A stretch of 64,000 nt of DNA, from positions 558,001 through 622,000 of the forward strand of contig NW_027445626.1 in assembly GCF_035582795.1 (NCBI RefSeq), read 5' to 3'. The position numbers were made by a program, and so were the translations under genes. Source of the stretch: Mycteria americana (lineage: Eukaryota; Chordata; Aves; Ciconiiformes; Ciconiidae). Positions 24,624 to 37,398 of this stretch are shown here, piece after piece; the stretch's first letter is position 1, and the number at the start of each line of letters is the position of its first letter. Below the pieces are notes generated by a model. That model made no database searches. It had not been told where the DNA came from and saw only the letters and a program-made list of their open reading frames with translations.

Positions 24624-25559
24624 CTATTGCTGCTGAGAAAGAGCTGATTGAATCAGCTTCTTCAATGTGTCTTTAAGCTCCTGGTTCCTCATGCTGTAGA
24701 TGAGGGGGTTCACAGCTGGAGGCACTACTGAGTACAGAACTGCCACCAACATATCCAGCAATGGGGAGGAGATGGAGGGGGGCTTCAGGTAGGCAACCAT
24801 GACAGTGCTAATAAACAAGGAGACCACGGCCAGGTGAGGGAGGCACATGGAAAAAGCTTTGTGTCATCCCTGCTCAGAGGGGATCTTCAGCACTGCCCTG
24901 AAGATCTGCACATAGGACAGCACAATGAAAAGAAAACACACAAAATCCACAAATATACTAACCACAATAACCCACACTTCCCGGAGGTAAGCATCTGAGC
25001 AGGAGAGCTTGAGGATCTGGGGGATTTCACAGAAGAACTGGTCCAGGACACTGCCTTGGCAGAGAGGTATTAAAAATGTATTGGCAGTGTGCAGCACAGC
25101 ATAGAGGAAACCACTGCCCCAGGCAGCTGCTGCCATGTGGACACAAGCTCTGCTGCCCACGAGGGTCCCATAGTGCAGGGGTTTGCAGATGGCCATATAG
25201 CGGTCATAGGACATGATGGTGAGGAGAGAAAACTCTGCTGACATGAAAAAGACAAACAGAAAGACCTGGACAGCACATCCCAGGTAGGAGATGGCCTTGC
25301 TGTCCCACAGGGAATTGGCCATGGCTTTGGGGACAGTGGTGGAAATGGAGGCCAGGTCGAGGAGAGAGAGGTTGAGAAGGAAGGAGTACATGGGGCTGTG
25401 GAGGTGGTGGTTACAGACTACAGGGGTGATGATGAGTCCATTGCCCAGGAGGGCAGCCAGGTAGATGCCCAGGAAGAGCCAGAAGTGCAAGAGCTGCAGC
25501 TCCCGTGTGTCCATGAATGCCAGGAGAAGGAACTCGGTGATAGAGCTGCTATTGGATGT
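24624..25559 (-). pseudogene. Olfactory receptor pseudogene, OR14-like (class II)
   Basis: A single-exon odorant GPCR. The frame carries the family marks in order: NSSSITEF N-terminus with an N-glycosylation site, LLGNGLI in TM1, SPMYSFLLNLSLLDL in TM2, MSYDRYMAICKPLHY after TM3, a KAFSMCLPHL block before TM6, and PPAVNPLIYSMRN in TM7. Two lesions stand out against the intact relative at 37399-38364: the usual ATG is ACA at 25557-25559, and a TGA at about 24864-24866 replaces the Gln codon in EQGQHKAFS just before TM6. An upstream in-frame ATG (25644-25646) exists but lies in what should be the 5' intron. Family assignment rests on remembered resemblance to avian OR14 proteins. Confidence 0.87.
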
Positions 25560-28090
25560 TTGCTGCCTCCAGGCATGGGGACCCGTGCAAAGAGGAAAAG
25601 TCATTGACAAGTTAGGGGAGACTGTTCTGAGCAAAACCAAAGCCATTTCCTGAAGGCCCTCCCCTTGCTACAGACCTCACCCCTCCATTTCCCTTTCCTA
25701 GGACACCTTCCTTCAGCTCCATGGCTGAAGCTCTGGTTTGGTGCTGGTTGAATGTGGCGTGAGGAGCTGGGCCTCTGGCCACTGGCTGCTGAGGTGTCAG
25801 CCCTGCTCTGCAGCAGTGAGTTCATGGGAATGGTGGAAGCAGCGGCCAGTCCTGGTGTTCAACTTGGTCAGATGAATCCACCCATAACAGAAGGGCTTGT
25901 CAACATCTGAATCCCAGTGCTAAGGAATGAAGATTGCAGAAAGCAGACTGAAATTTGTTGTGTTGTTTGTTTTTTTGTTTTAAATTTGGGGGAAATTTTT
26001 ATATTATTCCCCCCATCTGATTTGAGGATTGTAGTGGGATGTCCTAGTATTTCTGTTGCCCTCAGGGAGAACTGAGGGAATCCTGCAAGGCAAGAGGATT
26101 GCCATTGGATTAGAGCAGAGTGAGGGGACCTGGTCTGTCCTTCAGACCGAGATGCCTTGGGCTTGCACCTTTCTGAGACTGAGGGCGATCACAGTGCTCT
26201 GTTTGCGTGAAAAGCCAGCAGACACTGCTGAGAGCAGAGGGATCCACTGCAGACTGCTAAAAGTCTCACCCTTTCTCAACATCTCAGCAACCCACTTCTA
26301 GTCAATGACACACACGGCTCATTTCACCAACCAACAGCATTTCCTTGGTCATAGCAGCACTGTGCTTATAGATGGGGCTTTCAGATGCTACACAAAGATG
26401 CTATGGAACAGATTTGCATTCTTGAGGGCAGCTCACAGCATGGAAAGATACCAAAAGGAGATCCGTAAGATTTTTCATGATGGTATGTCACTAAGGGAAA
26501 ACCAGCTCATTCCCCAGCCCCACAGGCTGCATTGCCCACAGCCTCACAGATGAGAGGAAAGCTGGGACACTTGTTCCCATGGACACACCTGCACAAAAGG
26601 ACCCACAAGATCAGTGTGTGACTCTGCAGCTGAAACTCCCATCCCCAGAGAGCCTGACAGCAAGAACAGGATAACAACAGCAATAACACAGACAAGTGGA
26701 GAAACAAGGAAAAATACAGTGAGGGTCTGGCTGAGAGAGGCGAGGGGAGAGGCAGCCGGGCACTCAGGACAGCGTTGCCCTTACCCAGCTGTGCACGCCA
26801 CCTCCCAGACACCAACATTGCCAGGCAGTTGGTGTCAGCCCCTGTGCTCTGCAGAGGGAAGTGGGCATGTGGCTGGAGAGTTGCAGCACGGCTCTGCTGG
26901 AGCTGTGGCTGCAGAGGAGGTGGTTCATGCCTTGGACCCCACAGCCCTGAGGGCAGAGGCTTTGCTGGGTGGGAGAGGAGGCAAGGGGGCTTGCTCAGAG
27001 GAAGGGGTCTGTGATGGAGGGGATGTTACGGAGTTTTCTGAATTCTCCTTCTACAACAAATCTGGTTTAAGTTTCGTCTCCTTCCCTGATCGTAATCCTG
27101 CTGCCTGGAGATTTTCCTCCTGGGAAGTGATTCCCTGGGCCATGTCTTTTCCCTGTCAGCACTCACAGACCCCATCCCAACCTCTGTGCACTCACCTTGG
27201 CCCTACAGAAACCTGCCTGTTTGCAGGGCACTGCCTGGGCACGTGTTCCTGTTTGGAGGTTCAAAAGGGCTGGTGAGAACAACCCTGATGGGTCAAGCAA
27301 ATGTGATGCTGGTGCTGTCCATAGGTAGAGGAGGGGCGGAAGGCAGTTTAGGAGGCTATTAGCAGACCTGCTGACCCCGCAAAGTTACAGCTCAGGAGTC
27401 TCAATGACTTGTCCAAGCTTGACAGGTCCTTTTCTATTTCTCTTTCCCTCCCCCACCCCAACCCCCGCTCCTGTTCCCTGCCCTCCAAGTAGGAAACTGA
27501 AAACACAGACTCAGGAAATCTCTTTCTTGTAAACTGCCTTGACCTTCCTCTTGAAACACCCCCTTGGAAGTTTCCTAGTGGTGATCTGGAGCTGTGAGCA
27601 GCCCTGAGTGATGCAGCAGACAGACCCTGCCCTGCCAGAAATTGTTCCTTCCACCCACAGCTTCTTTCTGCAGTGCTATAGGGAGCTCCCCGGGCAGGCT
27701 GAGTGCTGACCCTGGCAGGTGGCAGAGTCCCTGCCCTGGCACACAGCCCTCTGGGGCACAGGGACGCTGAAGGACAGCCCTGGGCACCCTTGGCTGCACA
27801 CACACACATTCACAGCCCTGTAGCTGTCCCTGGGAGAAGGCAGCTGAGATGCCCTGTCCCTCTGATGGTGCAGCAGGGAAGCCCTGCTCTGCAGCATGTC
27901 CTCCTCTACGCTAGACGAACTGTGGAAGTCCTCCTGACTGTGGGATGTGCCAGCGTTTGGAGATCCTTCCACAAACTGCAGATACATTCCCTGTCATGCA
28001 GGTACTTACCATGTAGAGGGCTGTGAAGATTTCTCCCCCAGCGAGCTCTCAACTTTCCTCACAGCCCAGACTGCCTTTAAGCTCTCTCTG
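24640..28090. repeat. Olfactory receptor duplication unit, copy 1
   Basis: The coding region, upstream intron and 5' non-coding exon match 37440-40650 in the same orientation, and the upstream part matches about 61700-63990 in reverse complement. About 2.4 kb between coding exon and non-coding exon holds no other gene I recognise. Confidence 0.8.
28010..28085 (-). promoter_or_regulatory. Predicted 5' non-coding exon of the OR pseudogene
   Basis: On the minus strand the sequence ends CCCTCTACATG before donor GTAAGTACC. The equivalent donor GTAAGT is kept at about 40588 and, inverted, at 62168-62173. A TTAAAGGCAG stretch just upstream (about 28075) may serve as a TATA-like element. Olfactory receptor genes commonly have such an exon 1-10 kb upstream of the coding exon. 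Confidence 0.5.
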
Positions 28091-28499
28091 CCCTGCTCCT
28101 CTCCCCTCGGTGCCTGCAGGCTGTGCCCTCAGCCCTGCTGTGCTTTGCAGAGCTGCTGCTCCTGGGCAGAGCTGTCTCTCTGCAGCTCTGCCCACTTGCC
28201 ATGAGCTCCCTCTGTCCCAGGAGCCTGGCCCAGCTCAGAAGCAGAGGACCAGCCCAAGGTAGCAATTTGTCTGCCCCCTCCGGGTTCCCTTGATTTGTGG
28301 CTGGGGCTCCAGGGGAACCTACTGTGGAACAAGCTGAAGGAATCACTGATGTTCCCTCTCTCAGCTGGGGTGAGACACTTCGTTCCAGCAGTGGCATTTC
28401 TCTGCTCAGAGACAGAGTTGGGTCGAAATATCAACTTTTCTTGGCCCATCATTAGACAGGACAGCCAGACAGACACAGGCAGGGATCTCTTTTTGCCCT

Positions 28500-29640
28500 G
28501 CTGAGGGAAGGGATTCAGCTGAGTCAGTCAAGGCATCCTCTCCTTGGTTTGTAGTCCTGGGGCTGGAAGGGGACTCAGCTCCCTGCCATGCACACCACCA
28601 ACCCACAGGAGGTGGGATGCCTCTTGCCTCTCTTCAGGTGGTCATTCAATAGACCCCTGCATGTGAGCTCCTTCTCTCAGATCCCATGGAAATTAATGGT
28701 GATGGAGGCCAGGAGTGAGCTGTTCAGATGCAATTGTGTGGTGACATTTGAGGGGCCAGAGGTGGTCAAAGATATGTGCAGGTAATAGAGACAGATCGAA
28801 GATAGGTGCAGGCAGATGTAGAGACAGGACACCACCTGGGGGCATCTTCTTGGAGGCCCTTGGGAGTTTCCTGTGGCCAACTGAAATGACAGCTGATGCC
28901 CAAATTAAGGGCAACTGAACCTGTCCCCACTCATTATGTTCAGGGTGGCCTATATCCATATGATGGAATGAAGTCATATGCCATATGAGAGCCCAGTCTC
29001 ACTCTTCCTTCTTCTCCATCTGTTGGATTTACTAGGTCTCCACTCACTGCATTGGCAGTTGCCTCATGTTCATCCCCACATTGCCTTTCAGAATTCAGGG
29101 TATCTACTCACTTTAATGTTCCAATCCAGGCCCACAGAGCTCCCTGAGATGCCAGGGCTGGCAGGGACAGCACAGGACCTGCAGGAAAGCAATTCCCACT
29201 CAGGGCGGGTGCACGACAGACAGCCTTGACGGCATTGCAGGGAGTGCGATTGATGCCTGTGTGCCAGGGACTGTTGCCATCAGTCAGAGGCATCGGTCAT
29301 CAGATGCCTTCGGAGAAGCAAGGTCTGTCTTTTCTCTGGCACAACAGCTGCATGCATTGCCTGAACACAAAGCACCCCACACCGGGGTCTTTACTCACTC
29401 CCTTGAGGATTCCATCAAGGAACAGACCAATGATTTTAACAGTGTGCCTGCATACATCTTGTCTTCAAGGACAGCATAATCCAACCACAGACATGCTTCC
29501 TATTAAAACTTAGTTGAAACTCAAAACGGCATTCAAGGGCATTAAGATGAGCTGTTGCTACCTCAGGAACAGCTAAAGAAGAGTCAGAAATACTGTGAGA
29601 CCACTGCTACATTTAGTAAGAGTAGGTGTAGATAGATGTG
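28500..29640. other. Duplication-unit sequence, no gene recognised
   Basis: Partly shared with 60.5-61.6 kb in inverted orientation. No exon recognised. Confidence 0.4.
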
Positions 29641-29689
29641 AGCTACTCTACGTCCTCTTTGCCTCAGTTCCCACCAGCGAGGTCTCCCA

Positions 29690-29840
29690 GGCCTTTCTGC
29701 TTTGAGGCAGAACTCTGGAGGAGAACAACCAGCAGTGGATGGGGATCAAGCCAGGGGTTACTTGAGCAAACTCCACCCTTACCACTCCATGGCACTGGAG
29801 GGGCTGCATCCAAAGGTGCTGAGAGAATGTTTTTCACCAC
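29690..29840 (+). mobile_element. CR1-type LINE fragment
   Basis: Reads YLSKLHPYHSMALEGLHPKV, the CR1 motif preceding the reverse transcriptase (normally KSMGPDGIHPRVL). The surroundings are decayed. Confidence 0.55.
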
Positions 29841-30429
29841 TGGTTCATTATAATTGGAGTAAGAAAGGCACTCAGACTCTGTGAGGTATCATTTAAAATG
29901 CTGTTCATCAGCACTAACACTATAAAGAGAGAATCATGCAGATAATCTTAGGTCCCTTTTAGATGGTGGGACCCCAGGTGGTGTAGCATTGAACAGGCCT
30001 CTGACCCACCTGCAGCATGCCATGCGGACCCCACCCATAGAAGACATTCCCCTGTTTGGATCATTCAAGCTGCTGTAGGAATTTCTTACCAAAAAAGAAC
30101 TCTTCTCATCATCTCTACAGTCTAACAGAAATGATGTTCTCATGAGAACTTCTTGCTGCCTTGTTAGCTACAGGCAAGGCCACGCAGGAGGCGTAAGGGC
30201 CAGTACTGAGTGGGAGCTGCCTGCAGGCTCCTGTGAGACAATGAGTTGCTGAAGGTGTCCTGTGGCCAAGGGCTCTGTTCTGCACAGCACAGGCGTGAAG
30301 GCCAGGCTGTATGTGCAGCACCGCACAGCTCAATGGACAATGGTCTTCTGGTCAGGGTCACAGCTCAGGTTTGCCTGTTAGAAGTCTGCACTCCACCCTG
30401 GTGCCAGAGCTGAGCTGCTGCGGTCCAAA

Positions 30430-30760
30430 TGTACATAGGCAGGAGGAGGTGGATCACAGGCAGGAGGAGCTGGAGCCCCATGGCTTGTCACACAATTGTG
30501 ACGGTTTTGGATTAAATGAGATGTGGTGGGACAGCTTGCTCATATGGGGTTCTGCAATGGAGGAACGCAGGCTCCGCTGGAGAGACTGGCAGGCAGGATG
30601 CGTATGGGGGATGCCCCCCGTGTTGAGGGGATGGTCCCTGTGTTCTCTTTCTGTGGAGGAGGACAACCAGCGGTGGATGGAAATCAACTCAAGGGTGACA
30701 TGAGCAAACTCAACAGAAATGGAGATGGGTTATTGTGGGTATTGTGTTGTTATCTATCTC
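30430..30760 (+). mobile_element. CR1-type LINE fragment, endonuclease region
   Basis: Reads HRQEELEPHGLSHN then FGLNEMWWDSL, matching the CR1 endonuclease start (usually NKQEELE, then ITETWWD). Short and degraded. Confidence 0.6.
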
Positions 30761-32020
30761 CCAAATTCACTTTGAGTCGGATGCAGCCATCATGCGCAGA
30801 TGCATCCATTATGACCACCAGTGCTAGTTATCACTGGAGCAGGGTTACAGGAGATAAAGGTTGGGGGCAGGGGAAGCAGGGTAGGCCAAAGCATCCCAGT
30901 GGAGACAAGTGATTGCTCTGCCTTGAGTAGAAAAGGAAGCCTGGACAATTGCACCCAAGCTGTCCAGCGCTGGGGGAGAGGAATGAGTAGGTCTGGATAC
31001 TGCAGAGGCTACAAAGGATGTGCTCCTGTATGGTGGGATTAATGCAGATTTGGCTATTCAAAAGAGAGTATTTCATTCACTTTTTCTCTTTGCTTCCCTC
31101 TGTGAATTGAGGCAACTTGTGACTTCAGCATGGGACTTGCTGTGTGCCAAGACTGAATATGGACAAACAGAGTCTGAGGCAGGGAGTGCTTTTGGGTTTC
31201 TTGGGATCTGTGCTTGACACAAAAATGTGTTTTCTGTAGGTCTAAGTCTATCCACTGTGGAGAGTGTACTTCAGGGGAAGTACTGTGCACTTAATAGACA
31301 GCAGAGGAGTGCATTTTATTTTTTTATTGCACCATGCCTTCCTTTGGTTTTGTCTTTTGGCAATTAAGAAACATCCTTCTGTGTCTGGGTGCAGCTCGTT
31401 CCCCAAGCAAAGCAGGTGGAAACTGGTGCCAATGGGCTGAAACATGCAGCTACAGACTGTAGTGGAGAAAGCTCAGATGTGAACAAAGGTGCTGTAAATC
31501 CCAGGTGCCTGATGAGAGACATGTGGGGTTGGAGGGAGGGACAAAGGTTGCCCATAGAGTGTCTGCCACGCAGGGCCTTGCCTTCTCTACATATTCAGTC
31601 TTGAATATGTTCGGTTTCAATATAATTTGGAGATTGCTGATAGCCCTTATTGTGTAAGCAGAGAAATGAAGAAAAGGGGAAGAAAAAGAAATCCTTTTTT
31701 ATTGTTTTTGACTATTGAAATCTTTTCACGTCTGAAATCTCTCTAATTAACCACATAAGAACTGGGGAATTAAGAAAATTATGCCCAGAGAGTTGGCTTC
31801 TTAGGGCATTTTGTATGTGAATGAGCCCTGTGGTGCCAAGTTCCTGAACTGCAGATGCTAAAAGTAGAACGAACTGGCCTCTAGAGAAGCAAAAGTCAGC
31901 AGCAAACCTCCAAGTTTCTGAGGGTGTTAGTGGTCCCCGCTGAGAGCCATCACTGAAGAGACCATGGAGGGAATGAGCAGACAAATCTCCTGCTGTTGCC
32001 CCCATAATCCAAGGGGAAAT
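30761..32020. other. Duplication-unit sequence
   Basis: Inverted copy at about 57.95-59.1 kb. No coding region recognised. Confidence 0.45.
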
Positions 32021-32290
32021 GGTTAGCGACCTGCTACACCACTGAGACACACACAAATCTATGGGGCTGGGTGTGATCTACACAAGGGTACTGAGGGAGA
32101 TTGTGGAAGTGCTCACCAAGCATCTTTCAATCCTTTCTCAGCAGTCCTGGCTAAGCGGGAAGGTGCCAGTTGACTGTAGGTTAGCAGGTGATCAGGCCCA
32201 GTCAGCGTGGGTTTATGAAAGGCAGGTCCTGCTTGACTAACCTGATCTCCTTCTATGACAAGACGACCCGCTCAGTGGATGAGGGAAAGT
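32020..32290 (+). mobile_element. CR1-type LINE fragment interrupted by an LTR
   Basis: Reverse-transcriptase region text (AGTCAGCGTGGGTTTATGAA, GCAGGTCCTGCTTGACTAAC) stops at GGATGAGGGAAAG, immediately followed by the LTR end TGTTGCG. The homologous copy at 57.66-57.96 kb continues about 40 bases further in CR1. Confidence 0.75.
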
Positions 32291-33455
32291 GTTGCGTTAA
32301 GAGCTACTGTCGCGTAGGAGTCTGAGGAGTGGCTGGGTGGGGGGAACCCTCCCGTTGAGTCAGGAGGTTCAGACAGGACCCCCTTGCTTTCTAAACTCCT
32401 TCTCAGAGAGGAGTCGAGGTGTGGCTAAATCCAGCCTTAGTCTCAGACTCTGTCAACGGTTTATTTTCTAAGGACTCTATATGCAGCCAGTCATCAGAGT
32501 TAAGGCAACAGCGTTAATTTAAACGTGCTGCACCCCCAGTCTAGTCGTGTTGCATGAACTATGACGGCTAGATTAATGAAGAATGCAGTTTATTAGAGCA
32601 ACAGATACACAGATTCTTTGGATTACCGGTGATAAATTCACTGTCTGCAAAGCACGTGCAAATACCAAGAGTATGAGTAACACTGATGGATACAAACGTG
32701 ATAAAAGATAATACAGCAACTGTACAGAGATTTCTAAGTTTCCCGGGGAGGCACTTGGTATAACCAAGTGTTCGAATCTTACCCAAAGGCGTCCCGATGG
32801 GGGGAAGAGAGGCTCAGTCCATCGACTGATCCCAGAGGTCAGAGTAGTACGTGATGGTGTCTTTCCTAACTTTCTCTTTCTCTTAAGCCATTTTATACTA
32901 GCTTTCACCTTTCAGGTGGAGCTTGAGTGACTCTAGTCATACCTTTCTTTAGGATTGGTGTAAAGTTTTCTCGCTTTGCTTTTAAAGGTATAGGCTTTGA
33001 AAAATTCAAAGCGCAAGCTCAGTGAGGGGTGGTTGCACCTTGGAGGTGGGTAGCTTTTGGGATGGAGGTGTGTTTTGGTATTATAATGACGTTATAATGA
33101 GCAAAGTTCATCAAAGGACAGCATTTTGTCAGAAACATGACAGACTGTTGGCCCAGGGTAGCAAATGTGAAGCTTACTGATCGCACACAATACCTTTGAG
33201 TTCCCATGTAATTGCAGAGCCTGGCTGCGGCACCTCCACACCGCTCCACCCTCCGAACAGTACCTTCTTAGAGTCAGTACACCAAGTTCCCCTGGCGCCA
33301 CCAACGTCTAAGGTTACAGGCCAAGGGAACTTTCATGGAATGGATTCCTTGCGTGTCAGCCGCATTCCACCCGGGAAGCTTCTTCAATGCTGTACCTTAC
33401 CTAAAAGTGTGAATATAAGTTTAATTTCTAAGTCCCCTCCAGCAATTATCCCACA
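32291..33455 (-). mobile_element. Candidate 3' LTR of an endogenous retrovirus
   Basis: Minus-strand TG...CA boundaries (TGTGGGATAATT to AACGCAACA), a purine-rich tract just upstream of the start (about 33456-33470), TATAAAA near 32890 and AATAAA near 32590 support an LTR. The length of about 1.16 kb is long but possible, and the inner boundary is uncertain. Confidence 0.5.
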
Positions 33456-33487
33456 TAATCCACCCCGTGACTGTAGTCGCTCAAGCT

Positions 33488-35505
33488 TCACAATATTTGG
33501 AATGCCTCGGGTGTGTCATATACATTCCCATGGTGAGGATTATCGAGTACGTATACCTCTTGTGGGGATATTTGATGAGACAAATGCTTTGCCATAGTCC
33601 AAAGTCTAACATACAGCCCGATGGTTAGAATGAAGCATAACACAGTGAGCACTAGCAGAACAACAACTGGATGAAGCATCTTATTGAGAATTCCAGTTGG
33701 TTGGCGACCATCCTAGAAAAGTGTCCCACCAATAGTGTCCTCCATTGTGCTTCACTCCTTCTAAGATGCAATGTATCTCTTCCACATCATGGTGGACGGT
33801 GACTAATGTCTTAGGTCCATTATTCCGGATGCGTTCCAGCAGTTGATTCAGGTCATTGTGTTGCAGTAGTTTTCTCACCAATGTCAGGTTCATTCCAATA
33901 GGGGCAGGTAATAAGTCTTGATACAGTGTATAGTTAGCCTGCAGCAGTTGGTGAGTTGTGACAGGAGCCTAATAGTTGAAGTCACATCCCATAATTTTGG
34001 TAAAATTACAAACACAAATATTTGAGTGATTACTTATATCTACAGTAACGTTATCTACAAATACAAAATCACAAAAGGTTCTCATGCAAACGCGTCCTTT
34101 CCCAATATATACAAGTCCAGTTTCAGGGGCTTCATCTGGTTGTATTTCAAAATGACAAACATTTTGTTCAGTGTCAAGACAAATGTCTTGGGCTTTGACG
34201 GTGTTACTCTCGCAAATAAATCCTTGTTGTTCCCGTACAAGGCACGCATTCACGTCAATAGTTTGCCATTTGTTCCCATTGTGTTGGGCCCATACTCTGT
34301 GTTCTGATGGATAGAGTATAGCTCCATTGTGATTCAACCCCAATGCAATGATTGGGTATATGGTGTACACCGAAGCATTGCGTATTGTTAAGACAAAAGC
34401 TGTGGCTTTGCCGTCAGTAGGGTCATAGGTGAAATCAACTGGATACCACCAGGATTGGAATTCTTTCTCAAATTCAGTTGCATTATCCCAAATTACCTTT
34501 AATTGCAGCTACTACAGATTGCATCCACAGTTGAGCTTGGATACAACTAAGAGCGAAAGAAACATTGGTTTGGGTCACACCAAGTGCATCCACAATCAAC
34601 TGGTGGTCCTTCTCATTTACCTCTCCCCACTGAGGCAATATATCCGATAAGAGCCATTGGTTAGCTCCCAGAGCTGAAAGAGAAGATTGTAAAGGGTGTT
34701 TCAGGGCACTTAAGTCATTGGTTACTGTGGCTAATTTCTTAGCAAGTACTTCAGCAGCTATGCTGTTTAAGACTCCCAGTCCTGTTCCTAAGACACCAGT
34801 CACATCTCTCTTTGGTTGTTTTGGAGAGATGAGAGTCCGTTTATGCAACCATGCTGACCATCCTGCGTACGATGTGCTCAGGAATGGTGAAGAGGTAGGT
34901 TTAATTGCAGAGAGATTAGTCTGCATTGCTAATTCCACCCGTTTGAGGGAGTATGATGGATTAAACAGCACTTGTTGCTGACCTGTATTTTTAATTATGT
35001 AAGGGCCTGTGTTGAAGGTGAAAGGAGTTAGCCTAATGGGAGTCTGAGTCAGTACATTTTCAGACATTTGTGGGGGCAGAGGTTCCTTATCCTTTGCAAC
35101 TGGCACAGATGTTGCTGTATCAATCCCAAATTCAACTAGTAATTCGGTGCCTCTGTAACCCCAAAGACAGTATACAATTATGGGTTTGGTAAAGGTAAGA
35201 TTGTACCAGCAATCTGAATTTGGTTTGGTCATTTTGTAACATTCAGCCTTGTAGTTTTTTGGTCTGGAAGAGTCAGTATAGACTGTTTTAATTTCAGTCG
35301 GCCTGTGGTAAGTGGACCCATTAGTTACTTGGCTGCTGATCTGTATTGTCTGCCTTGGAATGGCTTGAAGTCTAGCCAGCCAAAGAGAGTCATTCCAACT
35401 CCATTCATCTCTTGAGTATACTTCGGTTCCATGCATAACCAGAGTGGAGAGACTTAAGTTCCTTCTGTTTTGTAGTGTTCCAATGCTTGCGCTATATCGT
35501 GACAA
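33488..35505 (-). pseudogene. env: Endogenous retroviral env remnant
   Basis: Minus-strand coding blocks read as a retroviral envelope. At 34483-35505 is the C-terminal part of the surface subunit, a basic cleavage-like site (KQPKRD), a small-residue-rich stretch after it and an alpha-helical heptad region. At 33969-34370 lies a cysteine-rich ectodomain part. At 33681-33893 is the membrane-proximal segment, and at 33488-33679 a hydrophobic span with a short tail. Stops and frame changes separate the blocks, the 5' start is missing (no ATG at the beginning of the long block), and no gag or pol is seen upstream, where an ERVL LTR begins at 35589. It is an inactive relic. The retroviral class is not assigned. 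Confidence 0.75.
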
Positions 35506-35588
35506 TGCATGATCCCAAGGGTAACTCGATCTTGCAGTGTGTCAAATGGACTGGCTGAGGTGAGGTTAGGTCAGGTGGTATAGCTGGA

Positions 35589-36169
35589 TGTCCTGGTTTC
35601 GGCTGGGATACAGTCAACTTTCTTCCTAGTAGCTGCTATAGTGCTGTGTTTTGGATTTTGGTATGAGAATATTATTGATAACACGCTGATGTTTTGGCTG
35701 TTGCTAAGTGATGTTTACACTGGTCAAGGACTTTTCAGCTCCCCATGCTCTGCCAGGTGCACGAGAAACTGGGAGGGGGCACAGCCAGGAGAGTTGATCC
35801 AAACTGACCAAAGGGCTATTCCATACCATATAACGTCATGGTCAGTATATAAACTGGGGGGGAGTTGGCCGTGGGGTAGCGGTCACCGCTCGGGGACTGG
35901 CTGGGTGTTGGTCGGTGGGTGGTGAGCGGTTGTATCACTTTATTTTCATCCCTTATGTTTTGTTCCTCTCTCTCTCTTGTTGTTTTCCTTCTCATTACAA
36001 TTAATTTTTATTATTACTATTATTTTGTTCCAATTCTTAAACTGTTCTATGTGAACCCATGAGTTTCCTTACTTTTGTTCTTCAGATTCTCTCCCCCATC
36101 CCACTGGGGGGTGGGAGTGAGTGAGCAGCTGCGTGGTGTTTAGTTGCTGGCTGGGTCTAAACCATGACA
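35589..36169 (+). mobile_element. ERVL-type solo LTR
   Basis: TGTCCTGGTTTCGGCTGGGA to AAACCATGACA with TG...CA ends, TATATAAACTGG near 35847 and ATTAAA-like signals downstream. It closely resembles the LTR at 57085-57662. The flanks (env remnant left, CR1 right) show no matching 5-base target duplication by eye. Confidence 0.85.
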
Positions 36170-36495
36170 CTGTTTGCATGTGCTCAGCTAGCCATTTCCT
36201 TCTCCATCTAACAGTCCATCCATCAAACCCATGCCTGTCCAATATAGCAGCAAGAATGTTGTGCGGGACCATATCAAAGGACATACAGAAGCCTAGGTAG
36301 GTGATATTGTAGCTCTTGCCTTGTCCACTGATGCAGTTACTCCATGGTAGAAGGCCGCCAGATAAGCCGGGCACATTTGCCTTTGTGAAGCCTTGTTGGC
36401 TGCCTCTAATCACCTCCCTCTCTTCCATAGGTTTTGAGATGTCTTCCAGGAGGATCTGCTCCATGATCTTCCGTCTGTACAACACAAACATGGAC
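36170..36495 (-). mobile_element. CR1-type LINE fragment, reverse transcriptase
   Basis: The sense strand is minus. It reads IMEQILLEDIS, QQGFTKANV and FDMVPHNILAAILDRHGFDG, standard CR1 reverse-transcriptase blocks. 5' and 3' parts are missing. Confidence 0.85.
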
Positions 36496-36499
36496 TTCT

Positions 36500-37395
36500 G
36501 AGCTAGTCATGCAGTGTTGCACTGTGGAGGGATAAACAACCTGTATGAGCAGGACTGAGAGTCCGGTGCTGGAAATGGTGATTGTTATGGGCTGGTCTGG
36601 GACGGTTGCCTTGGGGCAGCTTCCCTGGGGTGTACAGTGAGCATGGGCACAGACCAGAGCCTGCTCTGCTGGTCCTGCCTCTCTCCCCCAGGAGGTCTGG
36701 CTGTGCAAGGACACTGCCGCATGCTCCCACCCTGAATACTCAAACAATTTAGCTGTTCAATCGTGTTTTCCTCTTGAGGGCACTTTCCTGGGCTTGTTCT
36801 TGAGAGAAGCTTTGGAAGAAAAAGTCAGCTTTCAGGCACTGCCATCAGGAGATCCCCTTGGGTGATGGAAACTCTGTTATGGAGGTCAGCTCTGCCAAGG
36901 AAGTGCCCATTGCCTGTCACTGCGTGCAATCACAGGACTGCCACCCAAAAGGACTGTGACCAAGCTGCAAGAGCAAGCCCTCCTTACCCCACACAGGGGC
37001 TCAGAAAGAGAGTGTGGAATGTAAAAGAGAACAGCTGCAGAAAGAGCAAGCGCTGGTGCTCCCTGGCAGTGCTGCTGGGCCAGGACTCTTTTGCCCTCCA
37101 CCTCTGCATGCAGGCTCTGCCACTGCAGCACCAGAAAAAGTCTCAGAAAAAGGATCTCAGCTGAAGAAGTTGCTGCAGGGTCCTTTATTTTTTAAAAAAA
37201 GCACAGAGAACATGGCTCTTATTTCAACAGTCTTTTCAACAGTCTGTAGGTAACACTACAAAGGTAGATACAGAATTAGAAATGGCATGAATAAAGACAT
37301 TTCTTTGTGCACATTATCACATGTAAAACAGAGCAAAAACCCCTCCACCACCACCACGAAAACCTCCAGAAGACAGGCTGAGCCTGTAATGACAT
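36500..37395. other. Flank of the OR gene, no gene recognised
   Basis: No exon or repeat is assigned. The 3' end of the receptor transcript should lie here; no strong AATAAA is assigned. Confidence 0.35.
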
Positions 37396-37398
37396 CCA

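Larger units (their letters stand above)
24200..32290. repeat. Left arm (B) of a second inverted duplication
   Basis: Blocks at 28.1-28.5, 29.2-29.5, 30.9-31.7 and 31.7-32.29 kb recur in reverse complement at 61.65-61.95, 60.8-61.1, 58.4-59.2 and 57.66-58.3 kb. Spacing differs because of CR1 and other insertions. Confidence 0.75.

Noticed and set aside
25644-25646. Upstream ATG as the true start of the OR at 24.6-25.6 kb
   Set aside because: It precedes a splice-acceptor-like region in the paralogue and adds about 28 residues not found in OR proteins; the TGA before TM6 would still truncate the receptor.
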